NCBI GenBank assembly: GCA_031262495.1
Contig: JAISHV010000057.1
Location: 20,715 to 84,714 of the forward strand
Direction: 5' to 3'
Origin: Ruminococcus sp.
Lineage (GTDB): Bacteria > Bacillota > Clostridia > Oscillospirales > Ruminococcaceae
Length of the DNA: 64,000 bases
The notes below the pieces were generated by a model. It saw only the letters and a list, made by a program, of their open reading frames with translations, ran no database searches and was not told the DNA's origin. Positions 1 to 8,532 of the stretch are shown here, piece after piece. Position 1 is the stretch's first letter. Each line of letters begins with the position of its first letter. A program made the position numbers and the translations under genes.

Positions 1-616
1 ATGCCTCTGCTTTTGACAAAACGCTTTTTATCGGGACATTATTTTTCGCCGCAAGGCAATGAGACGTTTCAACGCGGATGACCGCATTGATATAGAAATT
101 ATGGAGAGCCATAAGTTCATAGGTTTCGGTAATTGAGCCGATTGTAGAATTTTGAAGCGGCAAAATCCCGCAGTCACATTCGCCGTTATTCACTGCATTC
201 ACGACATCGGAAAACAGGTCGGCGAAAATTATTTCAGAGCCGGGGAAAATCTTTCGGCAGGCGGTTTCTGAATACGCCCCGTGAGTGCCTTGACAGGAAA
301 TGCGTTTTTGCATTTTCGGTATAAATTTTGCAGGCGGCGGCAGCGGCGTATCACCGTAAAGCGATAGGTTCTGTAGGCATTTCCCGGAGTCTATCATGGT
401 TGTAAAGAGGACTTCGGTAGCGTTTTCAAGCCCTTGAGGCGAATTTTCGCGGACGCGCTCAATGATTGATTTTTCACGGTGCGGCTGAAAAATCGGCAGA
501 TTATTCGCTTTTTTGTATTCTGCAACCTGAATACTGAGGTTCATACGCGAAGCAAAAAGCTCCAATATCTGCGTGTCAACTTGGTCAATGTCTTTTCTGA
601 TTAAATCTAAATTCAT
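1..616 (-). CDS. pheA: Chorismate mutase / prephenate dehydratase (partial, C-terminus beyond window start)
   Basis: Reverse-strand reading from ATG at 616: MNLDLIRKDIDQVDTQILELFASRMNLSIQVAEYKKANNLPIFQPHREKSII... (AroQ-type chorismate mutase) then ...CQGTHGAYSETACRKIFPGSEI... (prephenate dehydratase). Open at the window edge so absent from the ORF track. Confidence 0.85.
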   Translation of the reverse strand, partial: MNLDLIRKDIDQVDTQILELFASRMNLSIQVAEYKKANNLPIFQPHREKSIIERVRENSPQGLENATEVLFTTMIDSGKCLQNLSLYGDTPLPPPAKFIPKMQKRISCQGTHGAYSETACRKIFPGSEIIFADLFSDVVNAVNNGECDCGILPLQNSTIGSITETYELMALHNFYINAVIRVETSHCLAAKNNVPIKSVLSKAEA

Positions 617-742
617 ATGAATCCTATAACAAACAAACTCATAGACATCATTTAATGAAGTCTATGAGTCTATTATAACATACTATTGTGTGGTTGTCAA
701 GCCGGCGACCGGTAGTTAATGTGAAGTTAGAGGTTAGATTTC

Positions 743-876
743 GTAGGGGCGGATGTCCACATCCGCCCGCACACGGTAGGATTTTGTAGGGGCGGTCTTT
801 GACCGCCCGGGCGAACAGAGTTCGCCCCTACGACCGAACGCTTGGTAAACGGGCGACCGAGGGCGGTCGCCCCTAC
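743..876. repeat. Cluster of four GTAGGGGCG-type hairpin repeats with different stems
   Basis: GTAGGGGCGGATGTCCACATCCGCCCGCAC (743-772), GTAGGGGCGGTCTTTGACCGCCC (786-), GGGCGAACAGAGTTCGCCCCTAC (to 831), GGGCGACCGAGGGCGGTCGCCCCTAC (to 876). Confidence 0.85.
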
Positions 877-992
877 AAAATTTGATATCTGAATTTAATT
901 TCCCTTAGCGAGTTGTGCCACCTCTACGCGGTGAGCATCTTGAAGTTCTGAAAGACTTCCATCAGCGATAAGCAGCGTTGCTGCACAGCGGC

Positions 993-1916
993 TCAGCCGC
1001 CTTTAGCGAGTTGTGCCACTTCTTCTGCGAAGTTGTCGGCTTTTTTCTCTAAGCCTTCGCCTTTTTGGTAGCGAACATATTCTGTGATTTCGATATTGCC
1101 GCCGAGTTCTTTTGCAACTCCGGCTATATATTGCGCTACAGTGAGTTTATCGTCTTTAACATACGCTTGGTTTAATAAAACACATTCCGAGAAGAATTTC
1201 TTAAGCTTGCCCTCGGCGATTTTAGCTTTAACTGCATCGGGTTTGTTTGCGTTTTTCGGGTCTTCTGCCAATTGCGCCATAGCTATTTCTTTTTCGGAGT
1301 CGATTTTCTCCTGCGGTACATCTGTGTCGCGAAGGTATAAAGCACCGAGAGCCGCAATCTGCATAGCTACATTCTTGCCACATTCAACGAGAGCGGGGTT
1401 TGTCGGGTCAATATCGGTTTTGAAATTAACCATTACGCCGATTTCGCCGTTGTTATGAATATACGTAAAGAGTGTACCATCCATCAGTTTAAAGCGGCGG
1501 ACTTTTAAATTCTCGCGGATTTTGAGGAAAAGTTCTTGAAGTGCACCCTCAACGGTGAATTCTGTACCAACCATTGAAGCTTGCATTAAAGCATCAAGGT
1601 CGGCAGGACTTGCCGCAAGCGCGGATTTAGCCGCATTCTGTACGAACGCTCTGAATTCTTCATTTTTAGCAACAAAGTCGGTTTCGGAGTTAACTTCGAT
1701 TATAGCACCCTTGTTACCCTCAACCGTAACCGCCACAAGCCCTTCGGCAGCGGCACGTCCGGCTTTTTTCTCCTGATTGGCTTTGCCCTTTTCGCGCAGG
1801 ATTTTCACTGCTTCGTCAAGGTCGCCGCCGGCTTCTTCAAGCGTCTTTTTACAGTCCATCATTCCGGCACCGGAAAGCGACATAAGTTCTTTTATTAATG
1901 CTGTATTTACTGCCAT
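993..1916 (-). CDS. tsf: Translation elongation factor Ts (likely start MAVNTALIKELM at 1916)
   Basis: MAVNTALIKELMSLSGAGMMDCKKTLEEAGGDLDEAVKILREKG, SETDFVAKNEEF motifs. Confidence 0.97.
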   Translation of the reverse strand: MAVNTALIKELMSLSGAGMMDCKKTLEEAGGDLDEAVKILREKGKANQEKKAGRAAAEGLVAVTVEGNKGAIIEVNSETDFVAKNEEFRAFVQNAAKSALAASPADLDALMQASMVGTEFTVEGALQELFLKIRENLKVRRFKLMDGTLFTYIHNNGEIGVMVNFKTDIDPTNPALVECGKNVAMQIAALGALYLRDTDVPQEKIDSEKEIAMAQLAEDPKNANKPDAVKAKIAEGKLKKFFSECVLLNQAYVKDDKLTVAQYIAGVAKELGGNIEITEYVRYQKGEGLEKKADNFAEEVAQLAKGG

Positions 1917-1973
1917 AATAGGCACTCCTTATTTTTCAATATTTTGTATTGCTTTGCTTAGCCCTGCGAAGAT

Positions 1974-2724
1974 TTACTCAGCGGTAACTTCTTCCGCTTC
2001 TTCTGCGGGAGCAGTACCTGCTTCTTCAGCCGCGTCCTGCTGTCCCTGTCTGCCCTCTAAGATTGCATCGGACATAGCACCGGCGATAAGTTTAACGGCG
2101 CGGATAGCATCGTCATTGCCGGGGATAACATAATCAATCTCATCAGGGTCACAGTTAGTATCTACAATTGCGACGATGGGAATACCGAGTTTAGAGGCTT
2201 CCGCAACGGCAATGCGTTCCTTTTTGGGGTCAACGATAAACAGAGCACCCGGGAGGTGTCTCATGGTCTTGATACCGCCGAGGAATTTTTCAAGTTTTTC
2301 GATTTCAAGCTGAAGTTTTGTAACTTCTTTTTTAGGCAGTAAAGCAAATGTGCCGTCTTCTGCCATTTTATTAAGCTGTTCAAGGCGCGCAATTCTTCTC
2401 TGAATCGTCTTGAAATTTGTCATCATACCGCCGAGCCATCTTGCATTAACATAATGCGAATTCGAGCGGATAGCTTCTTCTTTGATAGAATCGCCGGCTT
2501 GTTTTTTTGTGCCGACAAATAAAACTGATTCGCCGTTTGCGGCTACGTCGCGAATAAATTTGTATGCCTCATCTAATTTGCGTACGGTTTTTTGTAAGTC
2601 AATGATGTAAATACCGTTTCTTTCAGTGAAGATATACGGTGCCATTTTCGGGTTCCATCTTCTTGTTTGGTGTCCGAAGTGAACACCTGCTTCAAGAAGT
2701 TGTTTCATAGATACAACGCCCATT
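1974..2724 (-). CDS. rpsB: 30S ribosomal protein S2 (ORF extends to 2792; likely start at [27 protein letters not shown])
   Basis: Canonical S2 sequence [41 protein letters not shown]. Confidence 0.96.
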
Positions 2725-2958
2725 TTTTTTCCTCCATCAGCTTGTGCGAAATTCGCATTGCCCGGTTTTGCGGCAATTACATTTTTTAACAAATGTGTTT
2801 ACCGAACCGATTATACGCCGAGCTGTAATTATTTTCACGGTGTACAAAACACCGCTTAAATATTATATCACAGAAAAACGTAAAATGCAATATTTTTCTA
2901 TTTGTGATTTTATACAAATTTTTATTAAGAAGTCCTATAAAAGCTTACATAATAAACA

Positions 2959-2982
2959 AACAGGGGCGTAATTACCCCTGTT
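2959..2982 (-). terminator. Rho-independent terminator downstream of ppa
   Basis: AACAGGGG-cgtaatta-CCCCTGTT stem with T-rich tail on the minus strand. Confidence 0.6.
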
Positions 2983-3003
2983 GATTAGTATTTTAAAAGA
3001 AAA

Positions 3004-3546
3004 TCAATCCCTGTTGCCGCGGCAAAAACAATCAATATATCTGTTAATTGAGGAGTCGATAACTTCGATAGCTCTTTCGCGGTTTTCGGTTTCGTTTATA
3101 ACGGTTTCTTTTTTCTCAAGTTCTTTATAAACCCTGAAAAAGTGTGACATTTCAACAAAGATATGGGACGGGAGTTCGCTTATATCACGATAACTGTTAT
3201 AGGTAGGGTCATTACAGGGGATAGCGATAATTTTGTCGTCGGGTTCACCCTTATCAAGCATCGTAATCATTCCGATAGGGTAACATTTTACGAGTGCCAG
3301 CGGCTGAATACTTTCAGAACAGAGTACCAACACATCCAGCGGGTCGCCGTCTTCTGCGTAAGTGCGCGGAATGAATCCATAATTCGCAGGGTAATGCGTT
3401 GACGTATACAAAACCCTGTCTAAAACCAAAAATCCTGTCTTTTTGTCCAATTCATACTTCATCTTGCTGCCTTTGGGGATTTCGATTACTGCATAGAATT
3501 CTTCTTTTGTTATGCGATTCGGTGAAATATCATGCCAAATATTCAT
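3004..3546 (-). CDS. ppa: Inorganic pyrophosphatase
   Basis: EIPKGSKMKYELDKKTG, DGDPLDVLVLCSESI signatures. Confidence 0.95.
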   Translation of the reverse strand: MNIWHDISPNRITKEEFYAVIEIPKGSKMKYELDKKTGFLVLDRVLYTSTHYPANYGFIPRTYAEDGDPLDVLVLCSESIQPLALVKCYPIGMITMLDKGEPDDKIIAIPCNDPTYNSYRDISELPSHIFVEMSHFFRVYKELEKKETVINETENRERAIEVIDSSINRYIDCFCRGNRD

Positions 3547-3579
3547 TTATTATCCTTTGATTTTATAAAATTTATCAGA

Positions 3580-4086
3580 CTATTCATAAGTTTTCAGCCG
3601 TTCGAAGATATAATCCTCTACTTTTTCATAGGGTATTCCGAGGACAAAGGCGAACTCGCCGTAGATAATATTTTCGGCGATATGCATACTTTTTTCGTCT
3701 GCTACGGGGAGTTTTTTTCCGCTTTCGCGTTGTTTATCGCGGAATGTATTAAGCGCACGTGTAAGCCCGATAAGGCGTTTCATATCGCCTTCCTGTAAAA
3801 GCTGGCGGTAATCATTCTTACGGGTGTTTGTATCATCATCCCATTCAGGCAGAATTTCGGGTATTGAATCAATAAGCTCATCAATGGCTTCTTTGGTCAT
3901 CGGTGTTCTTACACGCCCGTCAAAGGTTGAAATCGGGATATAAAAAGCCGAGCTTTTAGCTTCAACGGGAACAAGGCGGTAGTATTCGGTTTCGTCTGTC
4001 CCTTCAAAATTTCGTGACTCCTTAGCATCAATACGGCATACCCCGTTCATTCCGTAGACAACCGCGTCGCCGATATTATATTCCAC
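3580..4086 (-). CDS. CarD/CdnL-type transcriptional regulator
   Basis: N-terminal MEYNIGDAVVYGMNGVCRIDAKE RNAP-interaction-like domain and helical C-terminus. Confidence 0.85.
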   Translation of the reverse strand: MEYNIGDAVVYGMNGVCRIDAKESRNFEGTDETEYYRLVPVEAKSSAFYIPISTFDGRVRTPMTKEAIDELIDSIPEILPEWDDDTNTRKNDYRQLLQEGDMKRLIGLTRALNTFRDKQRESGKKLPVADEKSMHIAENIIYGEFAFVLGIPYEKVEDYIFERLKTYE

Positions 4087-4242
4087 TTTTATTCTCCATT
4101 TATTAGCCCGTTATTAAAAATACTGATTAATCGTACAATACTTATATTATACCCGATTTTTGTTAAAATTTTGTGCAGAAAATGTAAATGTTTTAACAGA
4201 TGTTAAAAAAACTTCAACCCGATTTTATATTTATATTTAAAT

Positions 4243-4725
4243 TTACATTTGCGATTTAAATTCGTCATTAATAATACGGATAAAGCTGTCTGCGTTGTCA
4301 AAATCTTTATAAACCGAAGCAAAGCGAATATATGCTACTACATCACATTCTTTTAGTTGTGACAGTACCATATCGCCAATCTCTGTTGTGGTAAAAATAG
4401 GCTTTTCACGTGCGCTTTCGCGTACGGCGTAAGCATTCTCAATACTCTCGACGATTTTTTGGATGCGCTCCGCTGACACCGGGCGTTTTTTTACGGCTGA
4501 TGAAATTCCGGCTATAATCTTTGTGCGGTTAAAGAGTTCCACAGAACCGTCTTTTTTCATTACAAGCAGAGTCGGAGCATCTGAAACATCATAGGTTTCG
4601 TAGGTTGTAAAACGTTTTCCGCAGTCATTACACTCGCGGCGGCGTTTTTTCCGGTCTTCGCCTGAACGCGAGTCAACAACCTTTGTGTCCGGGTTTCCGC
4701 AAAACGGACATTTCAAGTGGGTCAC
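4243..4725 (-). CDS. nrdR: Transcriptional repressor NrdR
   Basis: MTHLKCPFCGNPDTKVVDSRSGEDRKKRRRECNDCGKRFTTYE zinc ribbon plus ATP-cone. Confidence 0.95.
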   Translation of the reverse strand: MTHLKCPFCGNPDTKVVDSRSGEDRKKRRRECNDCGKRFTTYETYDVSDAPTLLVMKKDGSVELFNRTKIIAGISSAVKKRPVSAERIQKIVESIENAYAVRESAREKPIFTTTEIGDMVLSQLKECDVVAYIRFASVYKDFDNADSFIRIINDEFKSQM

Positions 4726-4774
4726 CTCTTAAATTTTTCATATTGGATTTATTCGATATTTAGGTAACTTTAAA

Positions 4775-6016
4775 TCATTTATACGGATAATTATATCCTG
4801 CTACTGAAAATGATGATGTGCCGACAGGGATTACGATAAAGTCGCCGCCGTCAATGGGCTGAGTGATATTGTTCTCCGGAACGGAGATATCCTGAACGGT
4901 TCGGTAAACGATATTTCCGTCTTCAATAAGATAATCTGTTATACGTGCGGATTCTATTTCGGGGTTTTTTGTTGCGGTAGATTTGAGTGTATAGAGCTGT
5001 CCGTTTATATCGCGGTATTTTTGGGGCGAAACGGCAAACATTTTATCGGTGAGTTCTACTGAAAAATAGTTCCCGACAAAGACGCGCATTTCTGTTAAAT
5101 TTGAAAAACGCGGGTCCGAGACTTTAAAATAGCGGTAAACTTCATCGTCAACTGTTGATGTAATCGTGATATAATCCGCTGTTTCGTCAATGGGCAATGT
5201 CTTATCCGCAAAATATGAGTAGATTTCGTTAGCTGTTTCATATGCCGCCCAGCCGAAATACAGCGGATTATCGACTGTTGTTTTTTCGGGTGCGAGTGTC
5301 ATAGTCAGAGTGTTAGGGTCAAATGTATAACATTCGAGCGTCGTTACAGCGCGCCCGCCGTGGTAATCAATATGAGCGGGCACTAAGAATTTGAAATTCT
5401 CTGTAGGTATAAGCGTTATTTCTTCTGCATAATCCATCGGCTCAAGCCCGAATGTTGAGTATCTGTAAATCGTCAGTTCGCGAAGCTGTCCGTCAGAGAC
5501 AGCATAAAATAATGCGGCTTTTTTATCGTCAGTATCAGAAAAAATAACTTCAATAATATCAGGCGAACTTCTGTCATTTGTCGGAGATTTAAGCAGTTTT
5601 ATACTTGTTCGGTCTGCGGTATTAAGCGTAAACCCTTCCGGTGCCGCGAAACCTATTGTCAAGGCACTGAAATCTTTATTTTCGACAGTGAACCAAACAT
5701 TCGCGCCCTCCGGACCGCGAGAGGCTGTGATAATATAATTTTCGTCCAAACTGCTGTATTCAAAGGTAAATCCGTTATCGGCAATGTTAACGTTAAATGG
5801 GCGATAACCGTTTTTGAGAGCTTCTCCCGTGTCTATTTTGAGAGCTTCTCCCTTTGCCGCCGTAACATCACCGTAAGGTACGTTAGGCATTGCAGTATCG
5901 GGCGGGTCTGATGAGCATGAAGTGAAAATAACACAGAAAACACAAACAGCCGCAAAAATTACCGCTGAAAATTTATTCTTTTTCAATTTCATCACCGCCT
6001 TTATACTATTCTCCAT
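4775..6016 (-). CDS. Putative lipoprotein of unknown function
   Basis: Signal/lipobox VFCVIFTSCSSDPPD; long ORF with coherent composition. Confidence 0.75.
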   Translation of the reverse strand: MENSIKAVMKLKKNKFSAVIFAAVCVFCVIFTSCSSDPPDTAMPNVPYGDVTAAKGEALKIDTGEALKNGYRPFNVNIADNGFTFEYSSLDENYIITASRGPEGANVWFTVENKDFSALTIGFAAPEGFTLNTADRTSIKLLKSPTNDRSSPDIIEVIFSDTDDKKAALFYAVSDGQLRELTIYRYSTFGLEPMDYAEEITLIPTENFKFLVPAHIDYHGGRAVTTLECYTFDPNTLTMTLAPEKTTVDNPLYFGWAAYETANEIYSYFADKTLPIDETADYITITSTVDDEVYRYFKVSDPRFSNLTEMRVFVGNYFSVELTDKMFAVSPQKYRDINGQLYTLKSTATKNPEIESARITDYLIEDGNIVYRTVQDISVPENNITQPIDGGDFIVIPVGTSSFSVAGYNYPYK

Positions 6017-6182
6017 TTAAAAAACGCTTTGCGTTTTTTAAATGCTCGTCAGCTTTGCTGACGAGAGCCGCCCGTAGGGCGGCAGAGAAACCGTTCAATA
6101 CTAATATCTGCGGCTTTAGCCGCACCGCCGCTTTGCGGCGGCAATAAAAACATTTTCAATGTTTTTATTGGATATTAGTATT
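6015..6182. repeat. Chain of six perfect short-loop hairpins, the last three enclosed by a 12-bp outer inverted repeat AATACTAATATC/GATATTAGTATT
   Basis: Stems at 6015-6043, 6045-6065, 6067-6083, 6109-6124, 6125-6141, 6142-6170; outer repeat 6097-6108/6171-6182. Confidence 0.9.
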
Positions 6183-6235
6183 ATATGATAGATTAATTAT
6201 ACCACAAAACCGCGAAAAAAGCAATTACAAGAAAA

Positions 6236-6976
6236 TTACAATATAATCGGTGATATGTCATTTTGTTTTAGGAAAGCGTTCATTTGATTAAAATGACCGC
6301 AGCCGAAAAATCCTCTGTTCGCGGACAGCGGGCTCGGATGTTTTGCAGTAAGCAGCAGGTGCTGTGGATTAGTAATTAATATTGACTTTTGTGCGGCGTT
6401 TGCCCCCCAAAGCATAAAGACTGTCGGCGCGGTGCGGTTATTCAATAGTGTTATTACAGCATCGGTAAATTCTTCCCAGCCTTTGCCCTTGTGAGAATTA
6501 GGCTCGCCTGCTCTGACGGTTAAAACGCTGTTCATCAAGAGAATACCTTGTTCTGCCCATGGGATTAAGTCGGGAGATGTATTTATTTCTCCTGTTTCGG
6601 CGCGGACTTCTTTGAAGATGTTTTTCAGTGACGGCGGTGTTTTTTCAGCATTATTTACGGCGAAAGACAAGCCGTTCGCCTGATTTTCACCGTGATAGGG
6701 GTCTTGACCGATGATTACAGCCTTTACTGTGTGAAGCGGTGTTAATTCAAATGCGCGGAAAATCTGTGATTTTGGGGGGTAAATTTTTTGCGTGTTATAT
6801 TCATTTTGAAGAAATTCATCTAAATTTTGTAATTTACTAAAATCACCGGAAAATGCCTTTTTATAATCTTCGGGTAAATTTTCAAAAATGCCCGGAAAAC
6901 TTTTCAGTTCCTCATTTTTACACGAAAAACCAATAGAAATTTCATCCGGCAAATTCCCGCAAATCTCGTAAGTCAC
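6236..6976 (-). CDS. ung: Uracil-DNA glycosylase
   Basis: VKAVIIGQDPYHGENQANGLSFAV, HPSPLSANRGFFGCGHFNQ motifs. Confidence 0.95.
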   Translation of the reverse strand: MTYEICGNLPDEISIGFSCKNEELKSFPGIFENLPEDYKKAFSGDFSKLQNLDEFLQNEYNTQKIYPPKSQIFRAFELTPLHTVKAVIIGQDPYHGENQANGLSFAVNNAEKTPPSLKNIFKEVRAETGEINTSPDLIPWAEQGILLMNSVLTVRAGEPNSHKGKGWEEFTDAVITLLNNRTAPTVFMLWGANAAQKSILITNPQHLLLTAKHPSPLSANRGFFGCGHFNQMNAFLKQNDISPIIL

Positions 6977-8112
6977 GAATTTTCACCCGATTCGGTCTCA
7001 ATATTTGAATTTATGTAAGCGAAAGCCTGATCAAGCATCGCGACAGTTTCATTCCAGCGGATATCGGAAGTAGGCGCACTTAGCATTACGGCGATAATTT
7101 CATGACCGAAACGCTCTGCCGATGCTACTATACAATATCCCGATTCATCCGTCATACCGGTTTTCATGCCCGTAGCGTACATATAATAGATATCGGTGTA
7201 GTCTTGTACTAATTTGTTGCTGTTTTCCCAAAAAACCGATTGACCCGTCAAAAAAGTTACCTGACGGTTTGACTGACCGACTGACGTCATTATTTCGGGA
7301 TAATCAGAAGCGCAAAGTGCAATCTTTAACATATCGGCGGCGGTAGTATAATGCCCCTCGTCGTGAAATCCGTCAGGCACTGAAAAATGCGTGTCTTGCG
7401 CACCTATTTCGCTGAGCTTCATATTCATACGGTTCATAAAGATGTCTACTGCCGCCGACGGGGACAGGGTATCATCTTCGGCGATAAAACGCCCGGCATT
7501 CGCCGCTGCCATATAGGCTACATCATTGCCCGACGGGAGCATCAAGCCGTCTATAGTGTCGCGCATATTAAGCTCGAATCCCTCATAGATAAGTCCCAAA
7601 CTGCTGCCCGGGGAGACAAGTTCAAGTTCTTTTCCCGCTGTAAACACAGTATCGGCGGGCATTGTATCAATTAAGACAGCCGCTGTCAAGAGCTTTGTTG
7701 TACTCGCGGGGAACGCCTTATTTTCGGGATTTTTTGCGAATAAAACTTCCTCAGCGGTTTTATCATAAATGATTGCATATGCAGTCTGTAGGTTTTCTTC
7801 AATGGGATAATCACCGTCAAGTTCAATGTCATACTTGAATTCGGGTATAATTTCAACGATAACGGGAACAGCTTCATCATCAATTCCGATAATTTCCGTT
7901 ACTGCAATATCACCGGCGGCAACGGTGGTTATTTGAGAATATTCAGCGGCATCAATTATAAGAGCTGCCGGTTTTGAGCCTAAAAACTTGCTTGCGGCAA
8001 AAATACCGCCGCCGATAAGAAACATTGCAAAAAGGCAGCCGAAAATTCTGCCCCATTTGAGTTTATGACGCTTTCTTTTTATTTTTTTGTTTTCGGTTTT
8101 TTTCGGATTCAT
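6973..8112 (-). CDS. D-alanyl-D-alanine carboxypeptidase (serine-type, DacF/DacB-like)
   Basis: N-terminal TM; PASTTKLLTA (SxxK), SGNDVAYM (SxN), KTGMTDESGY (KTG). Confidence 0.9.
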   Translation of the reverse strand: MNPKKTENKKIKRKRHKLKWGRIFGCLFAMFLIGGGIFAASKFLGSKPAALIIDAAEYSQITTVAAGDIAVTEIIGIDDEAVPVIVEIIPEFKYDIELDGDYPIEENLQTAYAIIYDKTAEEVLFAKNPENKAFPASTTKLLTAAVLIDTMPADTVFTAGKELELVSPGSSLGLIYEGFELNMRDTIDGLMLPSGNDVAYMAAANAGRFIAEDDTLSPSAAVDIFMNRMNMKLSEIGAQDTHFSVPDGFHDEGHYTTAADMLKIALCASDYPEIMTSVGQSNRQVTFLTGQSVFWENSNKLVQDYTDIYYMYATGMKTGMTDESGYCIVASAERFGHEIIAVMLSAPTSDIRWNETVAMLDQAFAYINSNIETESGENS

Positions 8113-8168
8113 TATTAACTACTACTCAATACAATTAAGACTTTACATTCGCAAACTGTTGTTTTTGT

Positions 8169-8290
8169 GAATGTCATTTTGAATGTCGGATGAATGTCAT
8201 ATGAATGTCTGTGAATGTCCGTTTGAATGTCAATATGAATGTCGCTCTGCGATGTCAGAATGTATGTCGTGAATGTCCGTCTCCGATGTC
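8169..8290. repeat. GAATGTC iteron array (copy A), about 11-bp period
   Basis: GAATGTC at 8169, 8181, 8192, 8203, 8213, 8225, 8237 then degenerate units to 8290. Confidence 0.85.
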
Positions 8291-8445
8291 TTGCAGGGGA
8301 TGAGGGGAGAGGGGGCGGCTATTCGAGGTGGCAGGCTGTGCCGTGTAGCAACGCTACGCCCCTCTCCCCTACACCCCCGCACTAACTTGTTAGTGCTATG
8401 CACGTCCCCTACCCCTCTCCCCCTGTGGCGGCATGGTGGCGGTCT
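8291..8445. repeat. G-run/C-run inverted-repeat cassette, copy A
   Basis: TTGCAGGGGATGAGGGGAGAGGGGGCGGC ... CCCCTCTCCCCTACACCCCC ... CCCCTACCCCTCTCCCCCTGTGGCGGCATGGTGG; homologous to 19176-19292 and 63881-64000. Confidence 0.85.
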
Positions 8446-8532
8446 ATAGGGTGCTTTTGAAAATTTTGCTTATCAGCTAAAATCAAGCGATTTATCAAGT
8501 TTTTAACTTAATAATTTACTTTTAACGTATTA

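Noticed and set aside
8169-8290. Possible CRISPR array from repeated GAATGTC words
   Set aside because: Repeat is only 7 bp with 3-5 bp spacers; no 25-40 bp repeats, unique spacers or cas genes.
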